NCBI GenBank assembly: GCA_017509985.1
Contig: JAFWOE010000045.1
Coordinates: 1-64,000, forward strand
Direction of reading: 5' to 3'
Length of the DNA stretch: 64,000 nt
DNA from: Lachnospiraceae bacterium
GTDB taxonomy: Bacteria > Bacillota > Clostridia > Lachnospirales > Lachnospiraceae
Shown here: in pieces, positions 1 to 8,502 of the stretch
Numbering within the stretch: position 1 is the first letter of the stretch
How the letters are laid out: each line of letters opens with the position of its first letter
The notes under the pieces: model-generated
Seen by the model: only the letters and a program-made list of their open reading frames with translations
The model's database searches: none
What the model was told of the DNA's origin: nothing
Translations under genes and position numbers: made by a program

Positions 1-96
1 ATGGCTGATTACATTAACTACTACAACAACGAGCGCATCCAGGCAAAAACAAAGTGGATGCCACCTGCAAAGTACAGAATGGCATCCACCTGTTGA
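1..96 (+). CDS. IS3-family transposase OrfB, C-terminal fragment
   Basis: The reading frame is open from the first base and ends at a TGA at 94-96, giving 31 visible residues. The peptide contains YYNNERIQAKTKWMPP, the hallmark C-terminal signature of IS3/IS150-group DDE transposases (rve integrase core), just after the region that carries the last catalytic acidic residue. The gene is cut by the window edge, so nothing can be said about whether the full transposase is intact. The ATG at position 1 is an internal methionine and not a start. Confidence 0.85.
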   Translation: MADYINYYNNERIQAKTKWMPPAKYRMASTC

Positions 97-141
97 GCCT
101 CGATCATAAATCAATGTGTCCAGGAAACTGGGTACATATCA
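1..141 (+). mobile_element. Right end of an IS3-family insertion sequence (left end outside window)
   Basis: The first 96 bases encode the end of an IS3-type transposase. They are followed by a short non-coding tail whose final bases, read on the minus strand, begin TGATATGTACCCAG and continue into a TGGACA motif, the kind of terminal inverted repeat found in IS150-group elements. The boundary at about 141 is inferred from this motif. The other end and any target duplication lie outside the window, so the element cannot be named. Confidence 0.75.
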
Positions 142-900
142 CTTATCGGTTGACTTTTCAGATCCTTTTTTCTTTAGTGCTTCCATTTTTGCACGATCTT
201 CGGCATCCATGGGATCCCTGTCCAGATCGGTAATGATCCCGGTTTTCGGGTCGATATCATATTCGTATTCAAAGTCTTTATAATAAAATTCGACTTCATA
301 GACATCTGTCCCGTCGTCAGTTGTAAGTACGGCTTTTTTCAGGACGACATCCTTTTCTTTTACGCCTGCATCATCGTATGCGATCTTCTGGGCATCTTTT
401 ATTGTCAGGCTATAGACCTTGTTTTCTTTCGATGATTTGTCTGACGTTTTTTCTGCAGGTTTGTCTGCTGATTTCTCTGCTGATTTGTCCGATGTTTTAT
501 CCGATGCTCTTTCCTGAAGCAGCTTCATCTTAGCATAATCTTCGGAATCCATCGCCTCCTTATCAGAATCCATGATCTTTCCGGAGTTTGGATCAATATC
601 ATACTCGTATTCAAAATCTTTGTAGTAGAATTCGACTTCATATTTAACAATGCCGTCGTCCGTGGTCAGTCCGGCTTTTTTCAGAGTGACATCTTTTTCT
701 TTTGCACCCGCATCGTCAATGGCTGTCTTTTTGGCTTCATCAACCGTGATCTTTACCGTATCCTTGCTGCCGGATGCGGCTGCAGCGGATGATAATTCCG
801 CTGTGTTCAATAGGACTTGATCGATTCTGCTAAACCCTGCCAGAAGCAATGATAATAACGTGAGTAAGGCAAGGAGTGATAGCAACTTCATTCTTTTCAT
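139..900 (-). CDS. Secreted or membrane-anchored protein with two PepSY domains
   Basis: The protein has 253 residues. It has a hydrophobic N-terminus (about residues 4-22) that can act as signal peptide or anchor; no lipobox cysteine is seen. Two near-identical PepSY-type repeats follow (about 45-125 and 165-245), each ending in the shared block YYKDFEYEYDIDP. They are joined by a Lys/Ser/Asp/Glu-rich linker (DKTSDKSAEK and variants). PepSY domains are thought to inhibit or modulate extracellular proteases. The start at 900 has a clean GGAGG site. The TGA stop lies inside the IS terminus (139-141), so the original C-terminus may have been longer and is now truncated by the insertion. Confidence 0.75.
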   Translation of the reverse strand: MKRMKLLSLLALLTLLSLLLAGFSRIDQVLLNTAELSSAAAASGSKDTVKITVDEAKKTAIDDAGAKEKDVTLKKAGLTTDDGIVKYEVEFYYKDFEYEYDIDPNSGKIMDSDKEAMDSEDYAKMKLLQERASDKTSDKSAEKSADKPAEKTSDKSSKENKVYSLTIKDAQKIAYDDAGVKEKDVVLKKAVLTTDDGTDVYEVEFYYKDFEYEYDIDPKTGIITDLDRDPMDAEDRAKMEALKKKGSEKSTDK

Positions 901-922
901 TTTTTAATCCTCCTTTTTCCAT

Positions 923-3385
923 TTACACTCTATGCTCCGCGCGCGCGATGATGTCTTCCTGCATCGCCGGCGTCATATCCACAAAATATGCGGAGAAGCC
1001 AGCAATGCGCACAACGAGGTTGTGATAATCGTCCGGGTTCTCCTGCGCTCTCCGCAGTGTCGCTGCATCGACCACATTATACTGGATCTCCATGCCGCCC
1101 TGTTCGAAGTAGGTCTTTGTCATATTCTCAAGCTTCGTCACACCGTCCTCACCTTTCAGCGACGTCGGATGGATCTTCAGGTTCAGTGCCATGCCATCCA
1201 TGTAATGGCCGTGCTCAAACTTTGTAGCAGAGTTAAATACACAGGTCGGTCCATTCTTGTCACGGCCCTGTGCGGGGCTGCATGCATCAGCAATCGGCTC
1301 GCCAGTCTTTCTGCCGTCCGGTGTCGCCCAGGTGATTTCTCCCTGCACGACGTGATCGGAGGCGCCGAAGGTGCCGCATTTATAAGTCGTGCAGCGGCAG
1401 GTCGAGAACTTCCGGGTGATGCCGTAGTACAGATCCATCACATATTTCATCTCTTCGTCTGCATACGGATCGTTGTTGCCGTAATGAGGGACTTCGTTCA
1501 GCACCCGCTGCCTAAGCATCTCATGGCTTTCCCAGTTATCCAGGATCGCTTTCAGATATTCCTCTCCAGTTACGATCTTCTTATCGAAGATCATATACTT
1601 CAGCGCGGTCAGGGAGTCTGCCGTGGTTGCAAGACCGGTCGCGGTACCGCCATAGCTGTTATACCTCGCGCCGCCCTCGGAGACATCTCTGCCCTGCTCC
1701 ATACAGCCTGTAGTCGAGATCGACAGATTCGGGAACGGGAACATTCTCGGATACTCATGCTCTGTCAGATTGTTCAGCGACGCGGACCAAGTCAGCATCC
1801 AGTCGCAGATCTTTTCAAACGCTGCACGGACCTCGTCCATGCTCTTCATTTCTCCCAGATAGCCGGAGCGGACCTTCTCGGGGCACTGTGCGCCGTTGAT
1901 CGGATTAATGCCGTTATTGATCGCCATCAGCAGCGCGATCGCCCAAAAGATACCGTTATGTCCCATTGCAGAGCCGTTGGGTGCCGGATAATCGTTGCCT
2001 GAACCGGTGACCTCCTGGCAGCCGATGAATGCGAAGTTCCGTGCATCCTCAAGGCTGAAGCCCACCTCTTTCATCAGAGCTGGGATGATCACATCGTCAT
2101 TCTGCAGCAGGGGCAGTCCTCCGACGCGGGCGGACGCCGCCATTGCGCAGTCCCACATCTCTTTAGGGGTGTTTTTCGTCACACGCAGCGAGATCGTCGG
2201 GTCATGCAGATCCAGACGTGCCATGGTCTCAAGGACCATATAGGAAACCGGGTTCACCGCATCCTCTCCTGTCTCCGGTATCGTTCCGCCGATCGTCGTG
2301 TGCTGGAACGAGTTCCCGATGCCCGCAGTCTGCGCATTCACGCCGAAACCGCCTCCGTAGAAAGTATTGATCTTCAGGAAGAAACCGTCGACATATTCCT
2401 GCGCCTCATCCATAGTGATCCGTCCAGCCTCAAGATCCGCCTTCAGAAACGGCCAGGTGTACTGGTCGAAACGGCCCATGCTGATGACACCGGGATCATT
2501 TTCCGCCTTCAGGAACACATCATACAGCATCGCCATCTGGCAGGCTTCCCAGAAGGTCCGGGGAGTCTCTGTCGCGATCCAGTCCAGGCTCTGAGCACGG
2601 TCCGCGTACTCCGCTTTCTTCGCGGGATCAGCCGCCTTCTCAGAAAGTTCACGGGCCAGGTCTGCATAGCGGCGGGTCAGCGTGATCGCGCCGTCACAGG
2701 CCACGGTCGCCGCCTTATAGAACATGTATTTTCCAATGTCGTCGCCCATGATATTGCCTTCATGCTCATCCAGCCAGTCCTGGGCCTGCTTGCGGATAGC
2801 GCCGTATCCCTTCGCAATAATGTTCTGGTAACCCGGAGTCAGATGTCCCGGCGGCAGATAGATCGGCCAGCCGCCGACCTTGCCGGATGGGTTCGCCTGC
2901 AGGACGAAAAGATCCTGCACGCCGTCCGGAAGCCAGTCCTGAGCATCGAAACCTCCCTCGATCTGCGCACGTTCCTTCGCGATCTCGCGAAGCTCCGCCA
3001 GATCCTTCGGTGCGATCGCCATCAGCTGCTTCGAATAAAACGGATCATCGAGCGGCGCGTGATGCAGGCCGTCCGCCAGGATCGGCCAGGTATTCTCAAT
3101 ATCCACGGACAGCCACATGATGCCGGCGCCGCCGGTGTTCGCACCACCCCAGCCTTTATTTCCCAGACCGCCGAAGAAATACTCATCCTCCTGAATGCTC
3201 AGAGGCATGCGTTCCAGTACATAAAGGGAAATATAGGGCTTCTTAAGCATGGGCGGATATTTGATGTACTTCTTTAATGCCTCGAGCTGCAGACGCGCCT
3301 TCTCCGCATCCGCAACCATGAGTCTGTCGCGGACCGCTGCTTTCAGACGTCTGACACGCTCTGTATAGGGTTTAAAAGTATACAT
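923..3385 (-). CDS. Glycyl radical enzyme of the PFL-like/dehydratase-lyase superfamily, substrate unknown
   Basis: This is an 820-residue protein, the usual size for glycyl radical eliminases such as glycerol, choline and hydroxyproline enzymes. The thiyl-radical cysteine is seen as FIGCQEV (Cys456), with the Glu two residues on that acts as base in this group. The glycyl radical loop near the C-terminus is RIAGFSAYF (Gly796). An upstream in-frame ATG exists at 3427, but the ATG at 3385 follows GAAGGAG at good spacing and begins MYTFKPYTERV, so it is preferred. No radical-SAM activating enzyme lies beside it in this window. The GCQE motif differs from the GCVE common in characterised members, so no substrate is assigned. 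Confidence 0.85.
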   Translation of the reverse strand: MYTFKPYTERVRRLKAAVRDRLMVADAEKARLQLEALKKYIKYPPMLKKPYISLYVLERMPLSIQEDEYFFGGLGNKGWGGANTGGAGIMWLSVDIENTWPILADGLHHAPLDDPFYSKQLMAIAPKDLAELREIAKERAQIEGGFDAQDWLPDGVQDLFVLQANPSGKVGGWPIYLPPGHLTPGYQNIIAKGYGAIRKQAQDWLDEHEGNIMGDDIGKYMFYKAATVACDGAITLTRRYADLARELSEKAADPAKKAEYADRAQSLDWIATETPRTFWEACQMAMLYDVFLKAENDPGVISMGRFDQYTWPFLKADLEAGRITMDEAQEYVDGFFLKINTFYGGGFGVNAQTAGIGNSFQHTTIGGTIPETGEDAVNPVSYMVLETMARLDLHDPTISLRVTKNTPKEMWDCAMAASARVGGLPLLQNDDVIIPALMKEVGFSLEDARNFAFIGCQEVTGSGNDYPAPNGSAMGHNGIFWAIALLMAINNGINPINGAQCPEKVRSGYLGEMKSMDEVRAAFEKICDWMLTWSASLNNLTEHEYPRMFPFPNLSISTTGCMEQGRDVSEGGARYNSYGGTATGLATTADSLTALKYMIFDKKIVTGEEYLKAILDNWESHEMLRQRVLNEVPHYGNNDPYADEEMKYVMDLYYGITRKFSTCRCTTYKCGTFGASDHVVQGEITWATPDGRKTGEPIADACSPAQGRDKNGPTCVFNSATKFEHGHYMDGMALNLKIHPTSLKGEDGVTKLENMTKTYFEQGGMEIQYNVVDAATLRRAQENPDDYHNLVVRIAGFSAYFVDMTPAMQEDIIARAEHRV

Positions 3386-3495
3386 GGTATTCTCCTTCTT
3401 TGCTGCAGGGTCAAAGATTTGTATCACAGATTTTTTGTTATTTTAGTTGTATATTACGAAATAAAAAGAAAACAGTCAATGAGTCCCGGAAATGC

Positions 3496-3530
3496 AAAAA
3501 CGACCACAACGAAGAATCGTATGTGGTCGT
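3496..3530 (-). terminator. Rho-independent terminator of tRNA-Arg
   Basis: On the minus strand a 9-base stem (ACGACCACA at 3530-3522 pairing with TGTGGTCGT at 3508-3500) is followed directly by a T run. It lies just 3' of the tRNA. Confidence 0.8.
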
Positions 3531-3535
3531 TCTTA

Positions 3536-3609
3536 CGTGCGCTAGAGGATTCGAACCCCCGGCCTTTTGGTCCGTAGCCAAACGCTCTATCCAGCTGAGC
3601 TAAGCGCAC
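3536..3609 (-). tRNA. tRNA-Arg (anticodon ACG)
   Basis: The minus strand folds into a full cloverleaf. The 7-base acceptor stem is GTGCGCT/AGCGCAC. The D arm contains AGCTCAGCTGGATAGAGC, the anticodon loop is CTACGGA with anticodon ACG, and the T loop is GGTTCGAATCC. No CCA is encoded. A34 would be deaminated to inosine to read CGU, CGC and CGA. The tRNA has its own promoter and terminator. Confidence 0.96.
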
Positions 3610-3626
3610 ATTTTGTCAACAGTGTT

Positions 3627-3655
3627 ATGTTACTCTTTTACATCGATTTTGTCAA
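3627..3655 (-). promoter_or_regulatory. Promoter of tRNA-Arg
   Basis: The minus strand reads TTGACA (3655-3650), a 17-base spacer and TAACAT (3632-3627), about 18 bases before the tRNA. This is a strong sigma-A-type promoter. Confidence 0.75.
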
Positions 3656-3742
3656 TTGCTAATTTCTGTTTTTCATGAATATATTTCGCGCATAAGCAAA
3701 CCGCTAATTAACCGTATTTTGATTCAATCCGCGGCAGGAAGA

Positions 3743-5152
3743 TCAGTCGTAGATGATGACCGGAACCTGCCAGTCGTCCAGGCCGTCCAGAAGATCCCAT
3801 AATTCCGCGACCTGATCATACGGCGTATTGATGCATCCGTGAGAGCCGTTGTAAATATACTGGTCTCCCCCGAACGTCCACTGCCAGTCAGCATCATGAA
3901 TAGCCACTCCGTCCCAGGTGACCTTAATGAAAAACTGACAGGGCTGCGTTCCGTAGTCCCCGTGCATTACGAACGGACTGGACATCTGCAGCAGATAAAA
4001 CAGACCGCGCGGAGTAGCCCTGTTAGGATTGCTCTCCAGTCCTGATACGATATCCGTACTGATAGCCAGTTCGTAATCCTTATAGACCCACATATGCTGG
4101 TTGGTAATGCTGATTTCAATATAAGTTCCGCCGATATCCCCGTTCTCATCCATGGTATAACCTTCAAGAAGCCAGACACAGTCCACTTCTTTTTCTTTAT
4201 TGGCCAATGTATCATAGATGCTGTTGGCGGTTTCTTCTTCATCCAGCATATAGCCTGCATAGCTGTCATTGACGCCGGTGCCGACCGTGATCACGGTGCC
4301 GACCGATGTTTTAAAATCCCTGGCTGAATAAGCGGTATTGTATTTTTCCGCAAGATCCAGCGCAAAGTCCGCGATCTTATCCTTGTCAAAATCAAACTTT
4401 CCCTTATCATATGTCAGCCATTCTTCCAGCTGTTTTTCACTTATGCTGTCCTTGACCGTACCGGCAACATTGACTGTAACTTTTCCGGTAATATAGGATT
4501 CCCTCTCTGCAATGATATCGGTAAGGGATTTGTCGTCTTTCAAAATCTTCGGCTGCAGATAATAACTGTCGTCCAGTTCGACTTCCAGCTTCTGTTCGTT
4601 TATGGCTGCGAGTACGCTTTCACGGACTTTATCGTCATACAGTTTGTTACCTTCTTCTTCCGGAACGATCTCAAACTTTTCCTCATCCAGATAAGCGTCC
4701 TTCGGAGCTTTCCTATTCTCATTATCCAATGCTTCATCGACAAGGCTTTCCAGTTTTTCCTCATCGATCTCCCAGTCACTGTTCGGGGTATATTCGATCT
4801 CCTCTTCAAAGCGTTCCTGCCACTCGGGAGCCAGGCCCCGACATTTCTCGACAAAGTCCTCAATATCATGGTTTAAAATGACATCCGTTAAAGGCAGGGT
4901 GAGCTGCGTACCGTCGTTTTCAGTGATCGTAAACTCTTCCGGGTATCTGTCCCTGACCGTGGAAAGAAACTCGGCCATCGACTTTTCCCCGACATTTTTG
5001 CCGTCGATCCTTGTATAGGGAAGGAAGTGTTCCGAATATTTGGCAACTCCTTCCTGATAGACCTTGTCAAGGTGCATCTTGTACAGATAACCGCCGACTG
5101 CCGCCGCAGCCGCTGCTATGATTATTATGGCAATGATTGCTTTCTTTTTCAC
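3743..5152 (-). CDS. L,D-transpeptidase (YkuD family) with N-terminal peptidoglycan-binding-type region
   Basis: The protein has 469 residues with one N-terminal membrane segment (about 5-25), so the bulk is extracellular. The middle (about 40-320) resembles the repeated PG_binding_4 region that accompanies this family in Firmicutes. The C-terminal YkuD domain carries the catalytic signature SHGCIN (His438, Cys440), which forms 3-3 cross-links or attaches proteins to peptidoglycan. The start is a GTG at 5152 preceded by GAGGCGGG. It stands alone, convergent with no close partner, and ends shortly after the tRNA promoter region. Confidence 0.88.
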   Translation of the reverse strand: MKKKAIIAIIIIAAAAAAVGGYLYKMHLDKVYQEGVAKYSEHFLPYTRIDGKNVGEKSMAEFLSTVRDRYPEEFTITENDGTQLTLPLTDVILNHDIEDFVEKCRGLAPEWQERFEEEIEYTPNSDWEIDEEKLESLVDEALDNENRKAPKDAYLDEEKFEIVPEEEGNKLYDDKVRESVLAAINEQKLEVELDDSYYLQPKILKDDKSLTDIIAERESYITGKVTVNVAGTVKDSISEKQLEEWLTYDKGKFDFDKDKIADFALDLAEKYNTAYSARDFKTSVGTVITVGTGVNDSYAGYMLDEEETANSIYDTLANKEKEVDCVWLLEGYTMDENGDIGGTYIEISITNQHMWVYKDYELAISTDIVSGLESNPNRATPRGLFYLLQMSSPFVMHGDYGTQPCQFFIKVTWDGVAIHDADWQWTFGGDQYIYNGSHGCINTPYDQVAELWDLLDGLDDWQVPVIIYD

Positions 5153-5541
5153 TTACCCGCCTCTTTTTCTGTTCATCATTTCCGGTCTTTTTGTCGATAT
5201 GCATAAAACCGGAGATGATGAAGCATCGCCGTTGCTAAATCCGAATGCAGCAGCACTTATTATACATATGCTCACTGTCAAATAATAGTTCGGATTTCTT
5301 CTTAATTCAAGTGTAAATTAATATATAAATCAGGATAATACAACTATATGTTTACAGTAATATCACAGACCGTAAACCCTCTATGCATTACGCACTACAA
5401 AACCCGTTTAAATAATGTTGTTATACTTATTTACTTCGTTTCAAAACTTTGATATTTTATTATCAAAGGTGTATGTATCTGCAGTAAAGATTCGTTTTAC
5501 AGAAAACAAATTTCATTATTTATTCAAAAGGAGATTGCGCT
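5153..5541. other. AT-rich divergent intergenic region
   Basis: This 389-base region separates the divergent L,D-transpeptidase and methyltransferase genes. A perfect 8-base inverted repeat with a 6-base loop (CTTTGATA/TATCAAAG, 5447-5468) sits about 75 bases before the methyltransferase and could be an operator. A TATAAT-like box on the minus strand at 5264-5259 could serve the transpeptidase, but its nearest TTGACA is only 11 bases away. No RNA family or small gene was recognised. Confidence 0.4.
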
Positions 5542-6615
5542 ATGAATATGGAAAACTGGCTGAGCCAGCAGATTGCTACCAAAGAAAAAAAGGCTATGCC
5601 CCTTCTTTCTTACCCCTCTATTCAGCTCATGTTTATCAACGTTGAAGAGCTTTGTCAGGATTCGAATTGTCAGGCCCTCGGAATGAAGCTTCTTGCCGAC
5701 CGCTATGATATGCCGATCGCTTCCGGATATATGGATCTTTCTGTCGAAGCGGAAGCATTTGGCGCAAAATGCATACATAAGCCCTATGAAATCCCCACGA
5801 TTGTAGGACAGCTGATCTCCACTCAGGAAGAAGCAGATGCTCTTCAGGTTCCGGAGCTGGGCGCAGGCCATACCGGGATCGCTATTGAAGGTATCCGCAA
5901 GGCCAAGATGATCATCAACGACCGTCCGGTATTCGCAAACTGCTGCGGTCCCTTCTCTCTCGCAGGACGTCTGATGGACGTTAATGAGATCCTTCTGGAG
6001 ACTCTGGAAGATCCGGATCTGGTTCACACCGTTCTTGAAAAAGCAACTGAATTTATTCTTAAATACATCAAGGCCTTCAAGGCTGTCGGCGCTGACGGTC
6101 TTATCATGGCCGAGCCGCTTGCAGGACTACTTTCCGGCGGCCTCATGCAGGAATTCTCAACAGAATATGTAAAAAGGATCGCCGCTGAAGTGCAGGATGA
6201 GGAATTCATCATCATGTATCACAACTGTGCAAACGGCATGGAACGCAAGACGCAGGAAACCATTGATACCAACTGCAAGATGTTCCATTACGGCGACAAG
6301 ACCAACATGGTCAAAGTTCTGGAGCAGATGCCCAAAGACGTCATGATCCTCGGAAATATCAGCCCCTCTGCCGTATTCAAGGCAGACAGCTCCTTAAAAA
6401 TGGCGAAAGACACCCAGAACCTGCTGCTGCGCTGCATGGATTTTGACAACTTCATGATTTCCTCCGGCTGTGATATTCCGGCGGATACTTCCATCGAAAA
6501 CATCGATAAATTCTTTGAAGTCGTCAATCTCCACGCTTATAAGCGCAAGATCTGGGATACGATCACCGACGAAAAGAAAGTCTGGGATTTTGAAAGCGAT
6601 GCATTGAATTCCTGA
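5542..6615 (+). CDS. UroD/MtaA-family corrinoid methyltransferase homologue
   Basis: This 357-residue protein has the uroporphyrinogen decarboxylase fold of MtaA, MtbA and CmuA methyltransferases. The zinc-binding pattern of the methyl-transfer branch is intact: His227 and Cys229 in YHNCANG and Cys310 in SSGCDIP. True uroporphyrinogen decarboxylases lack this site, so haem synthesis is unlikely. It probably moves a methyl group between a corrinoid protein and a thiol or folate acceptor. No corrinoid-binding protein or substrate methyltransferase is adjacent. The start is supported by AAAAGGAG eight bases upstream. It ends at a strong hairpin and appears monocistronic. Confidence 0.8.
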   Translation: MNMENWLSQQIATKEKKAMPLLSYPSIQLMFINVEELCQDSNCQALGMKLLADRYDMPIASGYMDLSVEAEAFGAKCIHKPYEIPTIVGQLISTQEEADALQVPELGAGHTGIAIEGIRKAKMIINDRPVFANCCGPFSLAGRLMDVNEILLETLEDPDLVHTVLEKATEFILKYIKAFKAVGADGLIMAEPLAGLLSGGLMQEFSTEYVKRIAAEVQDEEFIIMYHNCANGMERKTQETIDTNCKMFHYGDKTNMVKVLEQMPKDVMILGNISPSAVFKADSSLKMAKDTQNLLLRCMDFDNFMISSGCDIPADTSIENIDKFFEVVNLHAYKRKIWDTITDEKKVWDFESDALNS

Positions 6616-6632
6616 TACTGATATAATAACTT

Positions 6633-6687
6633 CAGAAACGAATTGAAAGAAGCTCCCCAGAAAGGAGCTTCTTTCAATTCGTTTCTG
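6633..6687. terminator. Bidirectional terminator with a perfect 24-bp stem
   Basis: Bases 6633-6656 and 6664-6687 are perfect reverse complements with a 7-base loop. The hairpin sits between the convergent methyltransferase and ABM genes, and the stem is T-rich on either strand. Confidence 0.8.
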
Positions 6688-6699
6688 CTTTCAGTTCTT

Positions 6700-6990
6700 T
6701 CAGACGATCTGCTTATACACTTCCAGTCTGGAAGGTTCCGCCATCATGGCACCAAGCTGCGGGATGATGCGTTTGAAATGCTCGCTTTCCATATGTGTCT
6801 TCAGGCACTCTTCGCTCTCCCACTCTTCGATCATCGCAAAGAATTCCGGATTGTTCAGGTCCTGGTTAAACGCATACGATATATTCCCTTTTTCTGTTCT
6901 GGTGATCTCCACCATTTCCTTTATCAGCTTTAAAGCTTCTTCTTTGCATTCCGGCTTAACGTGGTCTCTGGCTACGACTCGAATCGACAT
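6700..6990 (-). CDS. ABM-domain (antibiotic biosynthesis monooxygenase-like, YgiN-type) protein
   Basis: The protein has 96 residues and is a single dimeric alpha-beta-barrel ABM domain. It shows the usual VVARDHVKPE start, the central FFAMIEEWES strand and the H-x-x-SEHF-type helix (HMESEHF). Members include quinol monooxygenases and haem-degrading enzymes, but most are uncharacterised, so function is left open. The start follows AAGGAGG at good spacing. The gene is monocistronic and convergent with the methyltransferase homologue. Confidence 0.75.
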   Translation of the reverse strand: MSIRVVARDHVKPECKEEALKLIKEMVEITRTEKGNISYAFNQDLNNPEFFAMIEEWESEECLKTHMESEHFKRIIPQLGAMMAEPSRLEVYKQIV

Positions 6991-7154
6991 TATTCTACCT
7001 CCTTACTGCTGCAATCAACTCATAATAAGCTGTATGGATTTCTCTTTGTTTCTGAACTAATACTATCTGATTACCGCTCATTAGGCAACCGGAATATTAC
7101 AAAAAAAAGCTTCCTGCTGTAACCGTATATTGTCATCTTTTTTTCCTGATGTAT

Positions 7155-7182
7155 TTGCCTGCGGGCTGTTTTTGTATATAAT
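7155..7182 (+). promoter_or_regulatory. Promoter of the decarboxylase-GNAT-dehydrogenase operon
   Basis: TTGCCT (7155-7160) and TATAAT (7177-7182) are separated by 16 bases, about 45 bases ahead of the first gene. Confidence 0.55.
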
Positions 7183-7226
7183 AATTTTGAAACAAGAATA
7201 ACAGTACATTACCAGAGGTAAATAAA

Positions 7227-8501
7227 ATGAAAAAACCTTTTGTAACCAGAGAAAAGGCGGAAGAGATCAAAAAGCAGATCCCCACTCCTTTCCATCTTTA
7301 TGATGAAAAAGGGATCCGTGAAAATGCGGAAGCAGTAAAAGAAGCTTTTGCCTGGAACAAAGGATTCCGCGAGTATTTTGCCGTTAAGGCCACTCCGAAC
7401 CCGGCCCTTTTAAAGATCCTTGGTGAATACGGCTGCGGCTGCGACTGTTCTTCCCTTACGGAACTTATGCTTGCCGAAGCCTGCGGCTTCACCGGCGATG
7501 ACATCATGTTCTCCTCCAACGTCACTCCAGCGGAGGAGTATAAAAAATGCGCCGAGCTGGGCGGGATCATCAATCTCGATGACATTACACATATCGACTT
7601 TCTGGAAGAAACGATCGGATACATTCCCGAAAAGATCTCCTGCCGGTACAATCCCGGCGGAACCTTTAAGATTACCAATGACATCATGGACAATCCGGGC
7701 GACGCAAAATACGGTCTGACTACGGAGCAGCTTTTCGAGGCTTTTAAGATTCTAAAATCCAAAGGTGCGAAGGAATTCGGCCTCCATGCGTTCCTCTGCA
7801 GCAATACCGTCACCAACGAATACTATCCGCTTCTTGCCCGAACCCTGTTTGAGATTGCCGTACAACTGAAGGAAGAAGTCGGCGTGCACATCGGATTCAT
7901 CAACCTTTCGGGCGGTGTAGGCATTCCCTACAGACCGGACCAGGAGCCCAATGACATCCGGGTGATAGGTGAAGGAGTCCGCAAAGTATTTGAGGAAGTC
8001 CTTGTGCCGGCCGGAATGGACGATGTCTGCATCTATACGGAGATGGGACGGTTTATGCTTGCACCCTACGGCGGGCTGGTCACCACTGCGATCCACGAAA
8101 AGCATATCCATAAAGAGTATATCGGCTGCGATGCCTGTGCGGCAAACCTCATGAGGCCGGCCATATACGGAGCGTATCATCATATTACGGTCCTGGGCAA
8201 GGAGGATCAGCCCTGTGACCACAAATACGATGTAACGGGCTCTCTGTGCGAGAACAGCGATAAATTTGCGATCGACCGCATGCTTCCGAAGATCGATATG
8301 GGCGATATCCTTTTTATTCACGATACCGGGGCCCACGGGCATTCCATGGGATACAACTACAACGGACGTCTGCGTTCCGCAGAAGTCCTGCTTCGGCCGG
8401 ATGGCAGCTTTGTACAGATCCGCCGCGCCGAAACGCCCAAAGACTATTTTGCTACCCTTGACGGAACCGAAGAATATAAAAAGATGTTTGGAGGAGTATA
8501 A
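7227..8501 (+). CDS. PLP-dependent decarboxylase of the diaminopimelate/D-ornithine decarboxylase family (LysA-like)
   Basis: This 424-residue protein is a fold-III PLP decarboxylase. The PLP lysine is in EYFAVKATPNP (Lys54), the phosphate-binding glycines are in LSGGVGIPY, and the partner-subunit cysteine is in CENSDKFA (Cys341). Two motifs depart from typical LysA: the usual EPGR appears as EMGR, and CESGD appears as CENSD. It may be a true diaminopimelate decarboxylase (last step of lysine synthesis) or a paralogue acting on another amino acid, such as D-ornithine or D-lysine. It is the first gene of a three-gene operon, whose next gene starts one base after its stop. Confidence 0.78.
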   Translation: MKKPFVTREKAEEIKKQIPTPFHLYDEKGIRENAEAVKEAFAWNKGFREYFAVKATPNPALLKILGEYGCGCDCSSLTELMLAEACGFTGDDIMFSSNVTPAEEYKKCAELGGIINLDDITHIDFLEETIGYIPEKISCRYNPGGTFKITNDIMDNPGDAKYGLTTEQLFEAFKILKSKGAKEFGLHAFLCSNTVTNEYYPLLARTLFEIAVQLKEEVGVHIGFINLSGGVGIPYRPDQEPNDIRVIGEGVRKVFEEVLVPAGMDDVCIYTEMGRFMLAPYGGLVTTAIHEKHIHKEYIGCDACAANLMRPAIYGAYHHITVLGKEDQPCDHKYDVTGSLCENSDKFAIDRMLPKIDMGDILFIHDTGAHGHSMGYNYNGRLRSAEVLLRPDGSFVQIRRAETPKDYFATLDGTEEYKKMFGGV

Positions 8502-8502
8502 A

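Noticed and set aside
932..2002. Long plus-strand open frames opposite the glycyl radical enzyme (also 2204-3277)
   Set aside because: They are antisense shadows of a gene with strong family motifs, lack ribosome sites and are rich in Arg, His and Cys without any domain.
5542..6615. UroD-family gene as hemE for haem synthesis
   Set aside because: The zinc ligands of the methyltransferase branch are present and no other haem gene is near.
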